Shown piece after piece: positions 59,524 to 64,000 of a stretch of 64,000 nucleotides of DNA (its first letter is position 1; each line of letters opens with the position of its first letter). The stretch is from AP-15 sp963775875 (lineage in GTDB: Bacteria > Pseudomonadota > Alphaproteobacteria > ATCC43930 > CGMCC-115725). The stretch is taken from positions 1-64,000 of the forward strand of contig CAVZKP010000031.1 of NCBI GenBank assembly GCA_963775875.1, written 5' to 3'. The notes beneath the pieces are model-generated. The model was not told the origin of the DNA. It did no database searches and saw only the letters and a program-made list of their open reading frames with translations. The position numbers and the translations under genes were made by a program.

Positions 59524-59957
59524 TGGCTCGCACCCATTCCCGCGCCGTGCTGCTCGACACCTGCGCGGTGATCTATCTCGCGAATGGCGACCCGATGGCA
59601 AAACCGGCATTGGATGCGATAATCCATGCCGGTCAGGCCGACGGCATCTTTATTTCGCCGGTTTCAGCCTGGGAGATCGGATTGCTGAGCCGGCCGGGGC
59701 GGCCGAATGCTGTCCATTTTCTGCCGGATCCGAAAACCTGGTTCGCCCGCGTCCTGGCGGCCCCCGCGGTCAAGGAGGCGCCATTCACCTCCGACATCGC
59801 GATCGACAGCGCCCATCTGCCGCCGCCGCTTCACGGCGATCCGGCCGACCGGCTGCTGATCGCCACCGCGCGGCATCTGGGCATGCCGATCCTGACCAGG
59901 GATCGGCAAATCACCGCTTACGCCCGGTCGGGTTATCTTCAGGTGATCGGCTGCTGA
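59523..59957 (+). CDS. PIN-domain toxin (VapC family)
   Basis: This 144-residue PIN nuclease has the ligands in VLLDTCAVIYLANGD, SPVSAWEIGLLS and LHGDPADRLLIATARHLG, then PILTRDRQITAY. It resembles the VapC branch paired with Phd-type antitoxins. It is the second such pair in the window, not closely similar to the one at 44.3-45 kb. Confidence 0.88.
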   Translation: MARTHSRAVLLDTCAVIYLANGDPMAKPALDAIIHAGQADGIFISPVSAWEIGLLSRPGRPNAVHFLPDPKTWFARVLAAPAVKEAPFTSDIAIDSAHLPPPLHGDPADRLLIATARHLGMPILTRDRQITAYARSGYLQVIGC

Positions 59958-60562
59958 CCTCTTCCGTCGGCGAGATGGCCGGGATTAGCGACCTCCTGGA
60001 CCGCGCCTTCGGCGAGCCGAAAGATCCGGTCCTGCGCAACCGGCAGGGTCAGCGCGACCGCTCTCGGCAGCCCGGCATAGAGCCCGCGCAGCACGCGGCT
60101 GACCAGACCGTGCGCGACGACGACGCGAAGACCCGGCCCGCCGGTCTCGCCCAGCCAATCGCCGAGCCGCGCGGCAAAGGCGGCGTAGCTCTCGCCGTCA
60201 GGGGCGCGGAAATACCAGTCGTAGCGCCCGTCGCCATCGAAAATGCCGGGGCAGCGCCTGGCGATATCGGCATAGGTCAGCCCGTCCCAGGAGCCGAGCG
60301 ACAGCTCGCGCAGCCGATCGTCGATCTGCGGTTCGCCGATCGCGCCGAGCTGCGCGCGGATGATCTCGGCGGTGCGCCGCGCCCGTCCCTGCGGGCTGGC
60401 GACGATCGGGGCCGAGGCGATGCCGGGCAGCGTAGCCAGCAGCCGGCCGATCGCGCGGGCCTGGCCGGTCCCCCGTTCGGTCAGCGGCGAATCAAAGCGT
60501 CCCTGGAAGCGCCGTTCGAGGTTCCACTCGGTCTCGCCGTGGCGGACCAGCAGCATCGTCAC
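59939..60562 (-). CDS. Histidine phosphatase family protein
   Basis: This 207-residue phosphoglycerate-mutase-like phosphatase has LLVRHGETEWNLERRFQG, RARRTAEII, RELSLGSWDGLTYADI and the second His in VVVAHGLVSRVLRGL. Its substrate is not known. It converges with the PIN toxin gene, overlapping its 3' end by 19 bp. Its ATG overlaps the stop of the GNAT gene (ATGA). Confidence 0.88.
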   Translation of the reverse strand: MTMLLVRHGETEWNLERRFQGRFDSPLTERGTGQARAIGRLLATLPGIASAPIVASPQGRARRTAEIIRAQLGAIGEPQIDDRLRELSLGSWDGLTYADIARRCPGIFDGDGRYDWYFRAPDGESYAAFAARLGDWLGETGGPGLRVVVAHGLVSRVLRGLYAGLPRAVALTLPVAQDRIFRLAEGAVQEVANPGHLADGRGQQPIT

Positions 60563-61101
60563 GGCGGCGAGCCGGGGCGAGGCAGCCGGTAGAGGACATG
60601 GCGCCGCAGCGGGCCCGGCGGCAGGTTGGGATGGTCGAAATCGTCTTGCGCGGCGCGGCTCATGCCGAGCCGCTGCATGACCCGGCGCGAGCGTAGATTG
60701 GCCGGAACCGTGACCGCGACGATCTCCGCCAGGCCGAGTTGGTCAAAGCCGTAACCGAGCGCGGCGCGCGCGGCCTCGGTGGCATAGCCGTGGCCCCAAT
60801 AGGCTCGCGCCAACCGCCAGGCGATCTCGATGGCTGGGGTGAAATGCGCCTGGTAGGGGATCGTGGCCAGACCGACGACCCCGATAAAGCTCGCCTCGCC
60901 GGGGATTTCGACAACCCAGCGGCCGAAGCCGTGCTGCCGCCAGTGAGCGCGCAGCCGCGCCGCCCAGGCCGCGCAGGCCCCAGGCTCGGACAGCGGCGTG
61001 AGAAACTCCATGACCGCCGGGTCGGCGCAAAGTTCGGCGAAGGCGGCAAGATCCGCCGCGCGCCAGCGCCGCAGCAGCAGGCGCGGGGTGGCGAGCGACA
61101 C
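60559..61101 (-). CDS. GNAT family N-acetyltransferase (RimJ/RimL-like)
   Basis: This 180-residue acetyltransferase starts at GTG 61101 (SLATPRLLLRRWRAADLAAF). The acetyl-CoA loop region is YWGHGYATEAARAALGYGFD and the closing NLRSRRVMQRLGM is typical of the RimJ/RimL type. Earlier codons in the frame overlap the DUF6489 gene and are not used. Acceptor unknown. Confidence 0.87.
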   Translation of the reverse strand: MSLATPRLLLRRWRAADLAAFAELCADPAVMEFLTPLSEPGACAAWAARLRAHWRQHGFGRWVVEIPGEASFIGVVGLATIPYQAHFTPAIEIAWRLARAYWGHGYATEAARAALGYGFDQLGLAEIVAVTVPANLRSRRVMQRLGMSRAAQDDFDHPNLPPGPLRRHVLYRLPRPGSPP

Positions 61102-61109
61102 CGCCGCTA

Positions 61110-61355
61110 CTATTTCTTTCGGCCGGCCCCGCCGGCCATCTGGGCCAGGAACATCTGCTGCAACTGTTCGAAACCCTTGAGCGTCGCCGGCAGCCAGGTC
61201 TCGACCATGGTCTTGGCGTCCATCGCCTTGATGTTGGCGCTGAGCCGCTCCTGGACTTCCTTCAGCACCGCCTCCTGCAGCGGCTGCACCTCGGGCAGCC
61301 CGAAAAATTTCCGCGCCTCTTCCGGCGTGCATTCGAAGTCCAGGCTGATCTTCAT
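61110..61355 (-). CDS. DUF6489-type small conserved protein
   Basis: This 81-residue protein (MKISLDFECTPEEARKFFGL, then PEVQPLQEAVLKEVQERL and a Met/Gln-rich amphipathic helix) matches the alphaproteobacterial DUF6489 pattern from memory. It has no known function and looks helical. It sits between the GNAT and VOC genes on the same strand. Confidence 0.78.
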   Translation of the reverse strand: MKISLDFECTPEEARKFFGLPEVQPLQEAVLKEVQERLSANIKAMDAKTMVETWLPATLKGFEQLQQMFLAQMAGGAGRKK

Positions 61356-61383
61356 CGCGACCGCTCCTTGCCGCGCCAGTCGC

Positions 61384-61746
61384 TCAGGCGGTCAGCACTT
61401 CGAGCAGGTGGCCGTTCGGATCGCGGAAATAGAAGCCGCGGCCGCCATGACGATGATTGATCGCCATGTCCTCGGCCGAACGCGGCCCGCTGCCATAGGC
61501 CAGGCCCTCGCCGCGCACCCGGTCGTAGATGCCGTCGAACTCGGCCTCGCTGACCTTGAAGGCGTAATGGTGGTGCTCGAACTCGTCCCAATTGTCGAAA
61601 TCGATGGTCAGCTGGTCGTTGATCCGCACCGGGGCAAAGTGCGACACCGGCCCCTGATATTCGAGGCCGAAGATCCGGGCGAAGAAGCGCGCCGATTGCT
61701 CCTTGTCGTGAGCCGGCACGATGGTGTGGTCGAGATGGATGGTCAT
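61384..61746 (-). CDS. VOC family protein (glyoxalase-like)
   Basis: This 120-residue product starts at MTIHLDHTIVPAHDKEQSAR (61746), with GGAGAGG upstream; the 14 codons before it lack homology. Metal-ligand positions are LDHTIVP, EHHHYAFKV and the closing GFYFRDPNGHLLEVLTA. Substrate unknown. Confidence 0.87.
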   Translation of the reverse strand: MTIHLDHTIVPAHDKEQSARFFARIFGLEYQGPVSHFAPVRINDQLTIDFDNWDEFEHHHYAFKVSEAEFDGIYDRVRGEGLAYGSGPRSAEDMAINHRHGGRGFYFRDPNGHLLEVLTA

Positions 61747-61853
61747 CAGCCTCTCCTTGCCGTCTTTCCACCACAGATGAGACCGCACCGGCGCTTCGGC
61801 AAGCGGCTTCGATCCGAGCCCGCGATTCCGGCTCGGCCCGTCCTCTTCCGGCG

Positions 61854-62114
61854 TCAGGAAATCTTCTTCGAGCCGGGCGATGGCGCGCCGGACAGGCGGC
61901 GGGCGCGGCTGCGCATATAGGAATTGCGGCTGCGCGGCGCTGGCGGCTCGGCATGTGGCGCCGGGCGCGTGGCGGCGCTCCGGCTAGTGGCGGCGCTGCC
62001 GGCGGCCGGGGCTTGCTTGCCGTCATAGCGGGCCGCGAACGCCTCCTCGCTGAACCCTGGTCGATCGCCGCCCGCCTCGGCCGGGCTGACGCCGTCGGCA
62101 ATCTCGACTGGCAT
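61854..62114 (-). CDS. Small hypothetical protein, low-complexity C-terminus
   Basis: The frame starts MPVEIADGVSPAEAGGDRPG with GGAGGA six bases upstream, followed by FSEEAFAARYDGKQ and an Ala/Ser/Pro/Arg-rich tail ending GSKKIS. No family is recognised. The ribosome site supports translation, but the tail could be non-coding drift. Confidence 0.45.
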   Translation of the reverse strand: MPVEIADGVSPAEAGGDRPGFSEEAFAARYDGKQAPAAGSAATSRSAATRPAPHAEPPAPRSRNSYMRSRARRLSGAPSPGSKKIS

Positions 62115-62235
62115 GGTTTCCTCCGCTTGATGCGGCTCTGCGGCAGCCTCTATGGCGCAAGCCGCTCGCGCTTCCTCCCGCCGCGATCCCGGCTGCTAGG
62201 CCGATGCGCCGCGGACCGGGTTATTGCACGCCGGG

Positions 62236-62676
62236 TTATTGCACGCCCAACAGCTCGACATCGAACATCAGCGTGGCGTTGGGCGGGATCACCCCGCCGG
62301 CGCCGCGCGCGCCATAGCCGAGTTCGGGCGGGATGATCAGGGTGCGCTCGCCGCCGACCTTCATGCCGGCGACGCCCTCGTCCCAGCCGGCGATCACCTG
62401 CTGCGCCCCGAGGGTGAATTGAAAGGGCTGGCCGCGGTCGCGCGAACTGTCGAATTTGGCGCCTTTGGCGCCGTCCTTGTAGAGCCACCCGGTGTAATGG
62501 ACGGAGACCTTGTCGCCGGCCGCGGCGGTGGCGCCATCGCCCAGCTTGGTGTCGGTATATTTCAAACCGTCTGGCATCTCGATCACCTGGTTGGCCGCCT
62601 GGCCCACGGTCGCGAGCGGCACGGCGGCGATGATGGCGAGCGCCGCAATGGCGCCGGCGAGGCGGATCGGTATCAT
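62236..62676 (-). CDS. FKBP-type peptidyl-prolyl isomerase, secreted
   Basis: This 146-residue protein has a signal peptide (IRLAGAIAALAIIAAVPLAT, cleavage near residue 27) and one FKBP domain. KVSVHYTGWLYKDGAKGAKF, PFQFTLGAQQVIAGWDEGVA, GERTLIIPPELGYGARG and VIPPNATLMFDVELLGV are the complete FKBP signature. It should speed proline isomerisation in periplasmic folding. Confidence 0.93.
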   Translation of the reverse strand: MIPIRLAGAIAALAIIAAVPLATVGQAANQVIEMPDGLKYTDTKLGDGATAAAGDKVSVHYTGWLYKDGAKGAKFDSSRDRGQPFQFTLGAQQVIAGWDEGVAGMKVGGERTLIIPPELGYGARGAGGVIPPNATLMFDVELLGVQ

Positions 62677-63040
62677 GATTTTCCAGCCTTCGATATCGGA
62701 TCGCAGCGGCGGCGCGGCGACTGGCGGGTTCTAGTCGATCCGGCCCGGCAGAGGAACCGGCGATTGCAGATCCAGTCGCGGCCAGACCAACTGAATGAAC
62801 CGCACGCATGTTGTAAATGAATAATATTCATTGAAATTCGACACCAGCCGGACAGCACAATTTGTTTGTCGCCAGAATCGTCCCAATCGAGGGGAAGTTG
62901 TTGCTGCGCCCTGCGACGAAGCGTAGCATTGCCGTCGCATCTTTCGAAGGGTGCGGGGCGGGTCAGCAAGCCCGGGTGGGAAAGGGTCCGCCACGACGGC
63001 CCCAGGCTCGAACCGAGCGGGGCAATGAGGAGAAAGAATC
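62677..63040. other. Intergenic region, 364 bp
   Basis: This separates the divergent FKBP and D-aminoacylase genes. The middle (62810-62870) is comparatively AT-rich and probably holds the promoters. No gene is seen. Confidence 0.5.
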
Positions 63041-64000
63041 ATGGCGTATGATCTGTTGATCAGAAACGGGCGCGTCGTAGACGGCTCGGGCGAGCCGGCC
63101 TTTGCAGCGGATGTGGCGGTGCAGGACGGCAAGATCGTCGGGGTTGGCAAATATGCCGGCGCTGCCGCCAAGCGCACGATCGACGCCGCAGGCCGCGTCG
63201 TGGCGCCGGGCTTTATCGACCACCACACCCATTTCGACCCGCAGGCCGTGTGGGATCCCTATTGCGGCTCGTGGGTGCATAACGGCCATACCACCGTGGT
63301 CGTCGGCCAGTGCGGCCAGGTCATCGCCCCGGTACGCCCCGGCGATAGCGAGTGGTATCTCGAATTCTTCTCCGATGCGGAACAGATCCCGCTGCCGGTG
63401 CTGAAGGCCGGGGTCGACGTGACCTGGGAATTGGTCGGCGACTATCTGAATGCGCTCGGCAAAAAGCGCGGCATCAATGTCGGCACCCTGGTCGGCCATT
63501 CCGGCATCCGCCGCTATGTGATGGGCGAGGCGGCCTCCGAGCGGCAGGCGACCCCTGAGGAAATGGCTGCGATGCAGCGGCTGATCCGCGAGGCGATGCA
63601 TGACGGCGCGCTCGGCTTCTCGACCGCGCCGAAGGATCGTGGCGACCCGGCCGGGGTCGGCAATGACGAGGAGCGCTGGGCGCTGGCCAGCGTGCTCGGC
63701 GAACTCGGCACCGGGGTGTTCCAGGTCGCCGGCGGCGCGCCGGGCGGCACCAAACAAACCCGCGAGGTCGCCCGCCAGCTGGCGGCGCGGACCGGCCGGC
63801 CATCGATCTACAACTTGATGTCGGATCCGATCGCCAATCCCGACGAGTGGGTCGAGCATCTGCGCTGGCTCGAGGACGGGTTCAAGAGCGGCGCGCGCTG
63901 CTACGGCTCGTGCCTGTCGACCGTTGCCGGCGCGATTTTTGATCTGCAGCGCGGCCTCAACGTGCCGCAGGATGAGGACATCACCCATCCCGAAGGCATC
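63041..64000 (+). CDS. N-acyl-D-amino-acid deacylase-type amidohydrolase, runs off the window
   Basis: The first 320 codons of an amidohydrolase start at ATG 63041 with GAGGAGA upstream; no stop occurs before 64000. The D-aminoacylase/urease-type N-terminal beta-sandwich (LLIRNGRVVDGSGEPAFAAD; VGVGKYAGAAAKRTIDAAGR) leads into the metal motif VVAPGFIDHHTHFDPQAVWD. NVGTLVGHSGIRRYVMG and GALGFSTAPKDRGDP are further family blocks. Members hydrolyse N-acyl-D-amino acids or related amides. Together with the D-carbamoylase at 32 kb it hints at D-amino-acid derivative use. Confidence 0.87.
   Translation, partial: MAYDLLIRNGRVVDGSGEPAFAADVAVQDGKIVGVGKYAGAAAKRTIDAAGRVVAPGFIDHHTHFDPQAVWDPYCGSWVHNGHTTVVVGQCGQVIAPVRPGDSEWYLEFFSDAEQIPLPVLKAGVDVTWELVGDYLNALGKKRGINVGTLVGHSGIRRYVMGEAASERQATPEEMAAMQRLIREAMHDGALGFSTAPKDRGDPAGVGNDEERWALASVLGELGTGVFQVAGGAPGGTKQTREVARQLAARTGRPSIYNLMSDPIANPDEWVEHLRWLEDGFKSGARCYGSCLSTVAGAIFDLQRGLNVPQDEDITHPEGI

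Overview
The window is GC-rich, densely packed bacterial chromosome. Gene content and gene order point to an alphaproteobacterium, probably a Rhodospirillales-like lineage: rsmB beside a DUF1674/SDHAF4-type gene, groESL under a CIRCE operator, sdhC-D-A-B, and an aerobic-type cobN/cobW/cobP set. No rRNA gene is present, so finer placement is inference.

Layout. 0-4 kb: a truncated IS630 transposase, an amidohydrolase, an enoyl-CoA hydratase and an NDP-forming acyl-CoA synthetase-like protein. 4-7.7 kb: an overlapping three-subunit molybdenum hydroxylase operon (coxM-S-L type, but without the CO dehydrogenase signature). 7.8-8.7 kb: an IS66 remnant and an irregular tRNA-like gene. 8.8-9.9 kb: an LLM flavin monooxygenase. 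10-18.7 kb: a cobalamin region with a B12 riboswitch driving cobU/cobP-cobW-cobN, then cobS-cobC diverging from cobT. 18.9-21.8 kb: an orphan sensor kinase and a formyltransferase. 22.5-25.8 kb: one 1107-residue protein of unknown function. 26-31.5 kb: a catabolic set (alpha/beta hydrolase, VOC protein, amidohydrolase, NtaA-type monooxygenase). 32-34.8 kb: a D-carbamoylase, then a 110-residue protein followed by a radical SAM enzyme, which looks like a peptide-modification pair. 34.8-39.7 kb: a TauD-type dioxygenase, an SDHAF4-like gene, rsmB and groESL. 39.9-43 kb: a tyrosine phosphatase / ATP-grasp / polysaccharide deacetylase trio. 43.4-48.5 kb: a nucleoside hydrolase, a toxin-antitoxin pair and the succinate dehydrogenase operon. 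48.6-53.6 kb: a CitE-like lyase and a polyamine-type ABC transporter. 53.7-64 kb: pdxY, an SDR, a porin, phosphatases, a second toxin-antitoxin pair, a GNAT enzyme, a VOC protein, FKBP and a D-aminoacylase running off the end.

A striking property is the number of reading-frame breaks in otherwise well-conserved genes: cobN (a 16-bp tandem duplication), the alpha/beta hydrolase, all four sdh genes (nine breaks), three ABC transporter genes and the porin (three breaks). Most are single-base changes, and in every case the protein resumes in another frame at the right place. Because sdh should be needed by an aerobe, uncorrected sequencing or assembly indels are the simplest explanation; the cobN duplication is the one most likely to be biological.

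The best candidates for undescribed biology are the 110-residue protein/radical SAM pair, the 1107-residue protein with a ThuA-like N-terminus, and the phosphatase/ATP-grasp/deacetylase trio. All three are inferences from sequence reading alone.
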